Origin: UBA7446 sp964014735
GTDB taxonomy: Bacteria; Bacteroidota; Bacteroidia; Flavobacteriales; Flavobacteriaceae
Reading direction: 5' to 3'
NCBI GenBank assembly: GCA_964014735.1
Contig: CAXHBH010000004.1
Span: 1 to 64,000, forward strand
DNA: 64,000 nucleotides
Part shown: piece by piece, positions 1-7,807 of the stretch
Layout: each line of letters opens with the position of its first letter
Position numbering within the stretch: position 1 is the stretch's first letter
Made by a program: the position numbers and the translations under genes
The notes under the pieces: generated by a model
Seen by the model: only the letters and a program-made list of their open reading frames with translations
Told to the model about the DNA's origin: nothing
Databases searched by the model: none

Positions 1-310
1 GCATAATTATTACATTATCTTTGTTGGGAGTACAAAAAGCCCTAAATATTAAATCTAAGATTTCATCACTACCATTTCCAATTAAAAGTTGATCAACGGA
101 ACAACTACGAAGTGCAGCTATTTTTTTTTTCAGTGCCAATTGATTTGGATCTGGATACCTGTTGAATGTTGAAGGGTTTGGATTCTCATTAGCATCTAGA
201 AAGTTGTAATTTCCCTCAGTTGCGGTAAAGGTATCTCTAGCCGAAGTATAGGGCGCAAGCGCCAACATTTCAGGTCTAGCCCACAGCGTCAAATCAAATG
301 CCTTAGCCAT
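1..310 (-). CDS. hisC: Histidinol-phosphate aminotransferase, N-terminal part (cut by window edge)
   Basis: PLP-dependent aminotransferase that converts imidazole-acetol phosphate to histidinol phosphate in cytoplasmic histidine synthesis. About 103 residues are visible, beginning MAKAFDLTLWARPEML. They include the family's substrate-arm region LDANENPNP and the IGNGSDEILDL segment that precedes the PLP pocket; the PLP lysine lies outside the window. The ATG at 310 overlaps the end of hisD by 8 bases (ATGGCTAA), so translation is probably coupled. It is the third gene of the hisG-hisD-hisC operon and should share the attenuator upstream of hisG. The identity is secure from sequence and context. 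Confidence 0.93.
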   Translation of the reverse strand, partial: MAKAFDLTLWARPEMLALAPYTSARDTFTATEGNYNFLDANENPNPSTFNRYPDPNQLALKKKIAALRSCSVDQLLIGNGSDEILDLIFRAFCTPNKDNVIIM

Positions 311-1589
311 TATTTAAATCTTTTAGTCTTAGACTAACAGCATTCTTATGGGCATCAAGCCCCTCTGCTGCAGCCATTGCCTCGATGTGCGGCCCTAATG
401 ATTTTATACCTTGTGCACTAATGCGCTGGAAGGTAATCGCCTTTAAAAAGGCATCTAAATTAACCCCGCTGTATTGTTTGGTGTATCCGTTCGTAGGAAG
501 TGTGTGATTGGTACCTGACGCATAGTCTCCTGCGCTTTCAGGGGTATAATTGCCAATAAAAACAGAGCCTGCATTGATTATTCCGTCTATAAATAAGGCT
601 TCATTTTCTACACAAGCGATATAGTGCTCAGGACCGTATTCATTGATAAAATCTAGCGCAGAATCTTCATCGTCAAAATATACAACCAATGAATTTATCA
701 ATGCAGCGGCAGCAATTTCTTTTCGTGGTAATAAAGGTAATTGCCTTTCGATTTCCGCCCTAACTAGTTCTCTCATTTCTTTATCAGTGGTAACAAATAT
801 CACCTGACTGTCTTTGCCGTGTTCGGCTTGCGATAAGAGATCTGCTGCTACATAAGCGGGATTTGCTGTTCTGTCCGCTACCACCAATAGTTCGGATGGA
901 CCTGCTGGCATATCAATAGCGGTTAGATATTGGGTAGCCTTTTGCTTGGCAACCGTTACATACTGATTTCCAGGACCAAATATCTTATAGACTTTTGGAA
1001 TAGCGTCAGTACCAAACGTAAGCGCAGCTATGGCTTGAATCCCTCCAATTTGTGCTACTAGGGTTACACCACATTTTTTTGCAGCATAGCGTATGGCAGC
1101 TGGAATACCGTCTTTGCTTGGTGGTGTACACAATACAATTTGGCGACAGCCTGCCAATTGTGCTGGAATGGCCAGCATCAATACAGTAGAAAACAGTGGT
1201 GCAGTTCCGCCAGGAATATAAATACCAACTTTTTCTATGGGCTTTTTTTCTTGCCAGCATCTAACCCCTTGTTGTGTTTCCAGACTTACTGGTGCTGTTT
1301 TTTGTGCTTTGTGAAAGCAATAAATATTTTCATATGCTATGTCAATAGCTGTAACCACTTCAGATGATAATTCACTTTTGGCATTTGCCAATACTTCTGC
1401 ATCTACTATAAGCTTTGATGGCGTATATGCATCAAACTTTTGGCTGTATTCCCGAACGGCTACATCACCATTGCTGCGGACGGCAGCAAAGACCTCATCC
1501 ACTATAGGTTCAATGGAGGAGAAATCAGCAGTTGGACGCTGTGTAAGCTCCTGCCATGTGCTGTGCTCAGGATTTGAAATTAGCTTCAT
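303..1589 (-). CDS. hisD: Histidinol dehydrogenase
   Basis: Catalyses the last two steps of histidine synthesis, the NAD-dependent oxidation of histidinol to histidine, with zinc. The 428-residue length is normal for the family. Visible motifs are GPGNQYV (residues 205-211), QAEHG with the zinc-ligand Gln254 and His257, the GPEHY catalytic pair Glu321/His322, and SAGDYASGTNHTLPT around 352-366 carrying the zinc-ligand Asp and a conserved His. The start overlaps the hisG stop by one base (TAATG) and the stop overlaps the hisC start by 8 bases, so this is a tightly coupled operon. Confidence 0.97.
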   Translation of the reverse strand: MKLISNPEHSTWQELTQRPTADFSSIEPIVDEVFAAVRSNGDVAVREYSQKFDAYTPSKLIVDAEVLANAKSELSSEVVTAIDIAYENIYCFHKAQKTAPVSLETQQGVRCWQEKKPIEKVGIYIPGGTAPLFSTVLMLAIPAQLAGCRQIVLCTPPSKDGIPAAIRYAAKKCGVTLVAQIGGIQAIAALTFGTDAIPKVYKIFGPGNQYVTVAKQKATQYLTAIDMPAGPSELLVVADRTANPAYVAADLLSQAEHGKDSQVIFVTTDKEMRELVRAEIERQLPLLPRKEIAAAALINSLVVYFDDEDSALDFINEYGPEHYIACVENEALFIDGIINAGSVFIGNYTPESAGDYASGTNHTLPTNGYTKQYSGVNLDAFLKAITFQRISAQGIKSLGPHIEAMAAAEGLDAHKNAVSLRLKDLNNG

Positions 1590-2449
1590 TACTTAATAAT
1601 TCTTTCAATTGGACATACCAATATATCTTGAGCACCAGCTGCTTTTAAAGCGTCTACCATTTCCCAAAATTTGTTTTTATCTATTGCAGAGTGTAAAGAA
1701 CTCCAACCTTCTTCAACCAATGGCATAACCGTAGGACTTTTTAATACTGGCAACATTTTTGATATTTTATCAATAGCATCATTGGGCACATTCATGATAA
1801 TATATCTGGAATTTTTACCTGCATTTACAGCACGAATACGAAACAAAAGCTTATCGAGTATTTCTTGTTTGGTAACTGATAACCCTTTACCACCAACCAG
1901 TACTGCTTCTGATTTAAATAGCACCTCAACTTCTTTTAGGTTGTTTTTAAAAAGTGTAGATCCACTAGAGACGATATCACAAATGGCATCTGAAAGGCCA
2001 ATGTTTGGCGCTATCTCTACTGACCCATTGATGATGTGTAAATCAGCTTTAATATTCCAATCCGTAAGGTATTTCTGTACCGTTTTTGGATAAGATGTTG
2101 CAATTCGCTTGCCTGCCAAATTAGCGATTCCGTTATAAGCCGTTTCTTTGGGAACAGCAATTGACACACGGCATTTTGAAAATCCCAGTGGCTCTAGCAC
2201 TGGAATGTCTTCCCCTTTTTCAACCAATAGATTTTCACCAACGATAGCCAAATCCACCACCCCATCTCTTAGGTATTGGGGAATATCACCATTACGTAGG
2301 TAATAAACCTCGATTGGAAAATTAGATCCAGATGTCCTGAGCTGGTCTTTACCATTGTTGATGGCAATACCACAGCTATTGAGCAATTTTAGTGATTCTT
2401 CGTTAAGTCTTCCAGACTTCTGAATCGCAATACGTATGTTTTCTTTCAT
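1589..2449 (-). CDS. hisG: ATP phosphoribosyltransferase, long form
   Basis: First committed enzyme of histidine synthesis; it joins ATP and PRPP and is normally feedback-inhibited by histidine. I place the start at 2449 (MKENIRIAIQKSGRL, 286 residues), because an upstream in-frame start at 2482 would add 11 residues encoded inside the terminator hairpin. The length and the C-terminal segment, with VLKSPTVMPL and ending ILVCPIERIIK, indicate the long hexameric HisG with a regulatory ACT-like domain, which needs no HisZ. It is the first structural gene after the leader and terminator at 2463-2571, so it is directly controlled by the attenuator. Confidence 0.95.
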   Translation of the reverse strand: MKENIRIAIQKSGRLNEESLKLLNSCGIAINNGKDQLRTSGSNFPIEVYYLRNGDIPQYLRDGVVDLAIVGENLLVEKGEDIPVLEPLGFSKCRVSIAVPKETAYNGIANLAGKRIATSYPKTVQKYLTDWNIKADLHIINGSVEIAPNIGLSDAICDIVSSGSTLFKNNLKEVEVLFKSEAVLVGGKGLSVTKQEILDKLLFRIRAVNAGKNSRYIIMNVPNDAIDKISKMLPVLKSPTVMPLVEEGWSSLHSAIDKNKFWEMVDALKAAGAQDILVCPIERIIK

Positions 2450-2462
2450 GACTTTGTTATAA

Positions 2463-2494
2463 CAAAAAACCCGCTTGAGCAATACAAACGGGTT
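2463..2494 (-). terminator. Attenuator terminator in the his leader
   Basis: On the minus strand AACCCGTTTG (2494-2485) pairs with CAAGCGGGTT (2477-2468): ten pairs including one G-U, with a 7-base loop (2484-2478). Six U residues (2469-2464) follow. This is a standard intrinsic terminator, placed between the leader peptide and hisG, where it would stop transcription before the operon. Confidence 0.88.
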
Positions 2495-2504
2495 AGACGT
2501 TTAT
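2484..2504 (-). promoter_or_regulatory. Predicted antiterminator hairpin
   Basis: On the minus strand ATAAACG (2504-2498) can pair with CGTTTGT (2490-2484): seven pairs with one wobble and a 7-base loop. Its 3' arm uses bases 2485-2490, which are half of the 5' arm of the terminator at 2463-2494, so the two hairpins exclude each other. Folding was done by eye; no energies were computed. Confidence 0.7.
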
Positions 2505-2517
2505 TGACATACTCCAC

Positions 2518-2571
2518 CTAGCACGTTTGAAACGCGATATTGTTATGGTGAAAAAAATGTGTTTTGTTCAT
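2518..2571 (-). CDS. hisL: His operon leader peptide
   Basis: A 17-codon ORF on the minus strand encodes MNKTHFFHHNNIAFQTC and then TAG. Three of the first nine codons are histidine (codons 5, 8 and 9). The stop codon lies 13 bases before the antiterminator arm at 2504-2498. A ribosome stalled on the His codons would leave the antiterminator arm free, whereas a ribosome reaching the stop codon would cover or approach it and allow the terminator to form. This is the geometry of classical amino-acid attenuation. The peptide itself is not expected to have a function. The call rests on position, His content and the two alternative hairpins downstream. Confidence 0.8.
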   Translation of the reverse strand: MNKTHFFHHNNIAFQTC

Positions 2572-2578
2572 TACGGTG

Positions 2579-2584
2579 CAAATA
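2579..2584 (-). promoter_or_regulatory. Possible -7 element for the his leader transcript
   Basis: TATTTG on the minus strand resembles the Bacteroidota -7 box TAnnTTTG but lacks the two spacer bases. It ends 7 bases before the leader-peptide ATG, so the transcript would begin at or next to that ATG. Placement is tentative; no convincing -33 element was identified. Confidence 0.3.
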
Positions 2585-2604
2585 TCGAAATTTTTTTGAA
2601 AACC

Positions 2605-3423
2605 TTACTGATTTCCTAAAATAAGTGGTAATCCGTCTTCTCCACTACCAATAACAATTACTTTTGTGTTTGGTGACTCTGCCAACATAATGGTCGCCTC
2701 TATTCCTTTATCTCTTAAAATATTTGGAGTCAGCGATGCTGCTAATAGCCTATTGGCAACTGCTTTACCTTCAGCTTCAATACGTACTTTTTCTGCTTCC
2801 TGACGTGCTTTTTCTAATCTAAACTCATATTCAAGAGCTTCTTGTTCTTGGGTAAGCTTTCGTTGAATAGCTTCCTTAATTGATGTTGGAAGGGTTACAT
2901 CACGCACCAACACTGCATTTAGCTGGACATGTTGATCTTCCACTTTACGTTTTGTTTCCTCAAAAATTTCATTCTGAATTGCATCTCGCTTTGTTGAATA
3001 CAATTGTTCAGGTGTATAGCGTCCAATTACTGAACGGGCAACTGCACGAATTTCAGGAACTATAACGATGTTTAGATAGTTTTCTCCTTTGGTTTTGTGG
3101 AGCATTCCCAACTCATCTATTTTTGGTTGATACAAGACAGAAACATCAAGTGAAATTTCAAGTCCATTTGAAGAAAGTACGCGCATGCCACTTTCAAACT
3201 CCTCCTGCTGTTTGATGTTATATCTGTAAACACGATTCCATGGTGCAATAAGTCGAAACCCTTCACCAAGTGGGGGCTGGTCCACTACAGTTCCGCCTGA
3301 AAAGCGTTTCCATACAACCCCAGCTTCACCATAAGGTATGTTTACATATGATTTTGAAATAAAAATAATACCAGCGATAATTAATATCACTATTGGTAAT
3401 CCTAATTTTGGTAATTTTTCCAT
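2605..3423 (-). CDS. Prohibitin-family (SPFH/band 7) membrane protein
   Basis: A 272-residue protein with one N-terminal membrane segment (about residues 8-24, LGLPIVILIIAGIIFI) followed by an SPFH/band-7 domain and a long charged helical tail (EYEFRLEKARQEAEKVRIEAEGKA) typical of prohibitins. Family members form large ring-like membrane scaffolds; their bacterial substrate is generally unknown. The domain includes the conserved VPEIRAVARSVIGRYTPEQLY region. The gene lies 10 bases downstream of the SDR gene on the same strand, so the two may be co-transcribed. Its end lies just before the his leader promoter region. Family assignment is firm, specific role unknown. Confidence 0.88.
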   Translation of the reverse strand: MEKLPKLGLPIVILIIAGIIFISKSYVNIPYGEAGVVWKRFSGGTVVDQPPLGEGFRLIAPWNRVYRYNIKQQEEFESGMRVLSSNGLEISLDVSVLYQPKIDELGMLHKTKGENYLNIVIVPEIRAVARSVIGRYTPEQLYSTKRDAIQNEIFEETKRKVEDQHVQLNAVLVRDVTLPTSIKEAIQRKLTQEQEALEYEFRLEKARQEAEKVRIEAEGKAVANRLLAASLTPNILRDKGIEATIMLAESPNTKVIVIGSGEDGLPLILGNQ

Positions 3424-3433
3424 GTTTTAAATT

Positions 3434-4180
3434 TTAGGTTAACATACCGCCATCTACGTGCAATACTTGTCCAGTAATGTATGCAGATAAGTCAGCGGCT
3501 AAAAATAGGCAAGCATTGGCTACATCTTGTGTTGAGCCTCCGCGTTTTAGTGGGATGCCTGCCCGCCATTGAGCCACAACATCTTCTGGTAGTTTATCTG
3601 TCATTTCTGTTTCAATAAACCCTGGTGCAATCACATTTGATCTTATATTTCTTGAACCCAATTCAAGTGCTACTGATTTTGAAAATCCAATTATGCCCGC
3701 TTTAGATGCAGCATAATTTGACTGACCAGCATTCCCTTTAACTCCAACAACAGAACTCATGTGAATTAAACTTCCGTGTCTTTGCTTGAGCATTGTTCGT
3801 TGTACTGCCTTGGTCATATTAAAGACGGATTTTAAGTTTACCTCAATTACGTCATCAAAATCTTTTTCGGAAATGCGCATCAATAAATTGTCTTTGGTAA
3901 TGCCTGCATTGTTAATCATGACATCAATAGTATCAAATATTTCTAAAACATTAGAAACTAGTTGCTGAGCAGCATCAAAATCAGCTGCGTTTGATTTGAA
4001 TGCCTTAGCTGTTACACCAAACGTGGTTAGTTTTTCTTCTAGTTCCTTGGCTTGTACTTCAGACGAGCTGTAAGTAAAAGCTACATTAGCACCTTGTTTG
4101 GCAAAAGCCACGGCTATACCACGTCCTATTCCCCTACTGGCACCTGTAATGATAATATTTTTCCCTTTTACCAAATCCAT
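3434..4180 (-). CDS. fabG: SDR-family 3-oxoacyl-ACP reductase (FabG-type)
   Basis: Short-chain dehydrogenase of 248 residues, the usual FabG length. The cofactor motif TGASRGIG is at residues 12-19, the structural NNAG motif at 90-93, and the catalytic Ser142/143, Tyr156 and Lys160 (YAASK) are all present, so the enzyme should be active with NADPH. The most likely role is the ketoacyl-ACP reduction step of type II fatty-acid synthesis. Bacteroidota carry several FabG paralogues, so a different ketone substrate cannot be excluded. It lies 4 bases behind sucD on the same strand. Confidence 0.82.
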   Translation of the reverse strand: MDLVKGKNIIITGASRGIGRGIAVAFAKQGANVAFTYSSSEVQAKELEEKLTTFGVTAKAFKSNAADFDAAQQLVSNVLEIFDTIDVMINNAGITKDNLLMRISEKDFDDVIEVNLKSVFNMTKAVQRTMLKQRHGSLIHMSSVVGVKGNAGQSNYAASKAGIIGFSKSVALELGSRNIRSNVIAPGFIETEMTDKLPEDVVAQWRAGIPLKRGGSTQDVANACLFLAADLSAYITGQVLHVDGGMLT

Positions 4181-4184
4181 AATA

Positions 4185-5057
4185 CTAAGCTAAAATTTGT
4201 GCTACTGTTCTTCCTATGGCTGCCGGCGAATCAACAACGTGAATTCCACATGATTTCATAATGGCTTTTTTCGCTTCTGCAGTGTCTTCAGCACCTCCCA
4301 CTATTGCCCCTGCATGTCCCATAGTACGGCCTTTGGGTGCCGTTTCACCAGCAATAAACCCAACTACAGGTTTTGGATTGCCCTGAGATTTTATCCAGTT
4401 AGCGGCGTCTGCTTCAAGTTGACCTCCAATTTCGCCAATCATGACGATGCATTCAGTTTCTGCATCTTCCATTAAAAGTTGAACAGCATCTTTGGTTGTA
4501 GTTCCAATAATAGGATCTCCTCCTATTCCGATAGCGGTAGTTATGCCATAACCTTCTTTGACTACTTGGTCAGCAGCTTCATAAGTTAATGTTCCAGATT
4601 TGGACACGATGCCTACATTGCCCTTTTTAAACACAAAACCTGGCATAATGCCAACTTTGGCGTCATCGGGAGAGATAACACCTGGACAGTTTGGACCTAC
4701 CACTCGGCAGTCTTTTCCTCCTACATATTCCATGGCTTTAGCCATGTCATTAACAGGGATTCCTTCAGTAATGGTAATGATAACCTTTATACCAGCTTCA
4801 GCAGCCTCCATAATGGCATCAGCCGCAAAGGCTGGCGGTACAAAAATGATGGAAGTATCCGCACTAACTTCTTTAACAGCTTCTGCAACTGTATTAAAAA
4901 CAGGCTTATCCAAATGCGTTTGACCTCCTTTTCCGGGAGTTACGCCTCCAACGACATTCGTGCCATAGGCAATCATTTGGCTTGCGTGAAAAGTGCCTTC
5001 ACTTCCAGTAAAGCCTTGTACGATAATATTTGAATCTTTGGTTACTAATACGCTCAT
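4185..5057 (-). CDS. sucD: Succinate-CoA ligase, alpha subunit
   Basis: TCA-cycle enzyme subunit that binds CoA and carries the phosphohistidine during conversion of succinyl-CoA to succinate with formation of a nucleoside triphosphate. It has 290 residues, as expected. It shows the CoA-binding N-terminal Rossmann region (GFTGSEGTFHASQM), the GPNCPG motif at 121-126 and the active-site His248 in TMGHAGAIVGG. The beta subunit gene sucC is not in this window, which is common in Bacteroidota. The gene sits one base after efp on the same strand. Confidence 0.97.
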   Translation of the reverse strand: MSVLVTKDSNIIVQGFTGSEGTFHASQMIAYGTNVVGGVTPGKGGQTHLDKPVFNTVAEAVKEVSADTSIIFVPPAFAADAIMEAAEAGIKVIITITEGIPVNDMAKAMEYVGGKDCRVVGPNCPGVISPDDAKVGIMPGFVFKKGNVGIVSKSGTLTYEAADQVVKEGYGITTAIGIGGDPIIGTTTKDAVQLLMEDAETECIVMIGEIGGQLEADAANWIKSQGNPKPVVGFIAGETAPKGRTMGHAGAIVGGAEDTAEAKKAIMKSCGIHVVDSPAAIGRTVAQILA

Positions 5058-5058
5058 A

Positions 5059-5625
5059 TTATTCTTTTACTCGTTCGATATAGGTGCCTTTTTCGGTATC
5101 TACTTTTATTTTGTCACCTTCGTTAATAAATAGGGGCACATTGATTTTTGCGCCTGTTTCAGCAGTTGCTGGTTTTGTTGCATTTGTTGCTGTATTGCCC
5201 TTAACACCAGGTTCGGTGTGCGTTATTTCTAATATGACACTTGCTGGCATGTCAACAGACAATGGACTATTATCTTCTGTGTTTGTCATCACTGTTACAA
5301 TCTCTCCTTCTTTCATCAATTTTGGTTGATCGAGTATACCTTCTTGAAGTTCAATTTGATTGTAATCCTCTGTGTTCATAAAATGATACACCCCCCCATC
5401 TGCATACAAAAATTGGAATTTTCTTGTTTCCACGCGTACGTCCTCTATTTTATGTCCAGCAGAAAAAGTATTGTCAATCACTTTTCCTGATGTTACACTC
5501 TTAAGTTTTGTTCGTACAAACGCAGGTCCTTTGCCGGGTTTAACATGTAAAAATTCAATGATTTTATAAATATCATTGTTGTAATGAATACAAAGCCCTT
5601 TTCTAATATCTGAAGTTGACGCCAT
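5059..5625 (-). CDS. efp: Translation elongation factor P
   Basis: EF-P relieves ribosome stalling at polyproline stretches. The protein has 188 residues, matching the three-domain bacterial form. The loop HVKPGKGPAFVRTKLK near residues 28-43 holds the lysine that binds in the peptidyl-transferase centre and may be modified. No modification enzyme (EpmA/EpmB, YmfI or a rhamnosyl transferase) is seen nearby. It lies between lpxA and sucD with gaps of 1-2 bases, inside an operon-like run of minus-strand genes. Confidence 0.97.
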   Translation of the reverse strand: MASTSDIRKGLCIHYNNDIYKIIEFLHVKPGKGPAFVRTKLKSVTSGKVIDNTFSAGHKIEDVRVETRKFQFLYADGGVYHFMNTEDYNQIELQEGILDQPKLMKEGEIVTVMTNTEDNSPLSVDMPASVILEITHTEPGVKGNTATNATKPATAETGAKINVPLFINEGDKIKVDTEKGTYIERVKE

Positions 5626-5627
5626 AA

Positions 5628-6410
5628 TTAGTTTTGTAAATAACCTTTCATAATACCACGCTGAGACTGTCTTATAAATTGAAGGATTTCATCTCTTTCT
5701 GTAGAGGCTTCCATTTCAGCTTCAATAATCTGTGTTGCTTGGGTGTTGTTAAAGTTTTTTTGATATAGGGTACGGTAAATACTCTGAATTTCTTTGATTT
5801 TCTTAGACTCAAACCCCCTGCGTCTTAAACCAACAGAATTAACACCTGCATACGAAAGTGGCTCACGAGCTGCTTTTACAAATGGCGGTATATCCTTACG
5901 TACCAACGAACCACCTGCTACAAAAGCGTGATCTCCAATAGAACAAAATTGGTGTACGGCCGTCATTCCAGCCAAAATAACATGACTGCCTACAGAAATA
6001 TGTCCTGCAAGTGTACTGTTATTTGAAAATATACAATGGTCACCAACAATACAATCGTGAGCAATGTGAGAGTAAGCCATAATCAGGCAATTTTTGCCAA
6101 TTTTAGTTTTTTCTCTGGAATTAGTACCACGGTTAATAGTAACACATTCTCTGATAGTTGTGTTGTCACCAATTTCAGCGGTTGTTTTTTCTCCATTAAA
6201 TTTAAGGTCTTGTGGTACAGCACTAATCACAGCACCTGGAAAAATATTACAGTTTTTTCCAATCCGCGCACCTTCCATAATGGTTACGTTTGGTCCTATC
6301 CAAGTTCCTTCACCTATCACCACATTTTTATCAATTGTGGTAAACGGTTCTATAACAACATTCTTTGCAATTTTCGCATCTGAATGTACATATGCTAATG
6401 GTTGATTCAT
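5628..6410 (-). CDS. lpxA: UDP-N-acetylglucosamine O-acyltransferase
   Basis: First step of lipid A synthesis: transfers a 3-hydroxyacyl chain from ACP to the 3-OH of UDP-GlcNAc. The 260-residue protein is made of left-handed parallel beta-helix hexapeptide repeats (for example IGEGTWIGPNVTIMEGARIG) with the conserved IAHDCIVGDHCIFSNN segment carrying the catalytic His. The C-terminal helical domain contains GLRRRGF. The start codon overlaps the stop of lpxC/fabZ (ATGA-type overlap at 6407-6410), so translation is coupled to the previous lipid A gene. Confidence 0.96.
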   Translation of the reverse strand: MNQPLAYVHSDAKIAKNVVIEPFTTIDKNVVIGEGTWIGPNVTIMEGARIGKNCNIFPGAVISAVPQDLKFNGEKTTAEIGDNTTIRECVTINRGTNSREKTKIGKNCLIMAYSHIAHDCIVGDHCIFSNNSTLAGHISVGSHVILAGMTAVHQFCSIGDHAFVAGGSLVRKDIPPFVKAAREPLSYAGVNSVGLRRRGFESKKIKEIQSIYRTLYQKNFNNTQATQIIEAEMEASTERDEILQFIRQSQRGIMKGYLQN

Positions 6411-7807
6411 ACTTTAACTTGATCTTTTCGTACAATTTGAGCCATCATTTCAGCTTCTGTTGTAATCCTGCCTCTTGAATACGCTATGGCTTGCATATGA
6501 CAAATGCCTCGGCGTATAGGCGATAATAATTCCATTTTGAAAATGAGTGTGTCTCCAGGAACAACAGGGTTCTTAAATTTGGCATTTTCGATTTTCATAA
6601 AAAAAGTGAGGTAGTTTTCTGGATCAGGAACACTGTTAAGAACCAATACCCCACCAGCTTGTGCCATGGCTTCTATTTGAAGCACACCTGGCATAACAGG
6701 CTGTCCGGGGAAATGCCCAGCAAAGTAGGGCTCATTCATCGTAATGCTTTTCATTCCTACTATATGCGTTTTGCTAAGCTCCAAAATCTTATCTACCAAC
6801 AAGAACGGAGGGCGGTGTGGTAATACTTTCATAATGGCGTTTACATCCATTATTGGCTCATTATCTAAATTAAATTCAGGTACACGATTGCGTCGATCTT
6901 GTTTGATGATTTTAGTCAACTTTTTGGCAAAGCTTGTATTTGTGCTGTGACCTGGTTTATTAGCAATTACCTTGCCTCGGATACGACAACCTACTAGCGC
7001 TAAATCACCAATAACATCAAGTAACTTATGCCGTGCAGCCTCGTTTGGGTATTTTAAAGTAAGGTTATCTAAAATGCCATTGGGTTTTACCGAAATACTT
7101 TCTCTATTGAAGGCCTTGCAAAGCTTAGTCATGGTCTGCTCAGATAGCTCTTTGTCAACATATACAATCGCGTTATTAAGATCACCGCCTTTTATGAGTC
7201 CATGTTCTAGAAGCGATTCTATTTCGTGTAAAAAGCTAAAGGTCCGAGCATTGGCAAAACTTTCCTTGAAATCAGCGAGGCTTTTAAGATTTGCATTTTG
7301 TGTTCCAAGAACTTTCGTGCCAAAGTCAACCATTGTGGTTACTTGATAATTATCTGCTGGTATAACAGTTATTTCACTACCAGTTTCTTCATCAATAAAT
7401 GTGATATTTTCACGAACCACATATTCATATCTATCAGCATCTTGTTCTTCAATACCAGCCTTTAATAAGGCCTCTACAAAATAGATAGAAGATCCGTCCA
7501 TGATCGGAGGTTCAGACGCATTAAGCTCTATTAAAACGTTGTCTATTTCCAACCCAACCAAAGCTGCCAAGACATGTTCTGATGTTTGGATACTTACCCC
7601 GTTCTTTTCAAGGTTTGTACCTCTTTTTGTATTTACAACCAAATTTGCATCTGCATTTATTATGGGATTTCCCTCTAAATCAATACGAGAAAAAGCATAA
7701 CCGTGGTTAGCAGGTGCAGGTTTGAATGTAATTTTAACTTTTTTCCCTGTATGTATACCAACACCGCTTAAAGAAACAGACTTGGAAATAGTTGTTTGTT
7801 TAGTCAT
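6407..7807 (-). CDS. lpxC/fabZ: LpxC-FabZ fusion: UDP-3-O-acyl-GlcNAc deacetylase / 3-hydroxyacyl-ACP dehydratase
   Basis: Bifunctional 466-residue protein starting at MTKQTTISKSVSLSG. Residues 1 to about 300 are LpxC, the committed Zn-dependent deacetylase of lipid A synthesis, with zinc ligands His78 (SEHVLA), His260 and Asp264 (RHKLLD) and the general-base His287 (GHSTN). Residues from about 320 are FabZ, the fatty-acid dehydratase, with LPHRPPFLLVDKI and catalytic His365 and Glu379 (GHFPGQPVMPGVLQIEA). Both enzymes use the same 3-hydroxyacyl-ACP pool, so the fusion couples two competing uses. A longer in-frame reading up to 7936 is rejected because it runs inside lpxD. The start overlaps the lpxD stop by 8 bases. 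Confidence 0.95.
   Translation of the reverse strand: MTKQTTISKSVSLSGVGIHTGKKVKITFKPAPANHGYAFSRIDLEGNPIINADANLVVNTKRGTNLEKNGVSIQTSEHVLAALVGLEIDNVLIELNASEPPIMDGSSIYFVEALLKAGIEEQDADRYEYVVRENITFIDEETGSEITVIPADNYQVTTMVDFGTKVLGTQNANLKSLADFKESFANARTFSFLHEIESLLEHGLIKGGDLNNAIVYVDKELSEQTMTKLCKAFNRESISVKPNGILDNLTLKYPNEAARHKLLDVIGDLALVGCRIRGKVIANKPGHSTNTSFAKKLTKIIKQDRRNRVPEFNLDNEPIMDVNAIMKVLPHRPPFLLVDKILELSKTHIVGMKSITMNEPYFAGHFPGQPVMPGVLQIEAMAQAGGVLVLNSVPDPENYLTFFMKIENAKFKNPVVPGDTLIFKMELLSPIRRGICHMQAIAYSRGRITTEAEMMAQIVRKDQVKV

Noticed and set aside
2450..2482. A longer hisG start at 2482 (MLKRVFCYNKV...)
   Set aside because: The extra codons lie in the attenuator terminator and its 3' flank; the family N-terminus begins at MKENIRIAIQ.
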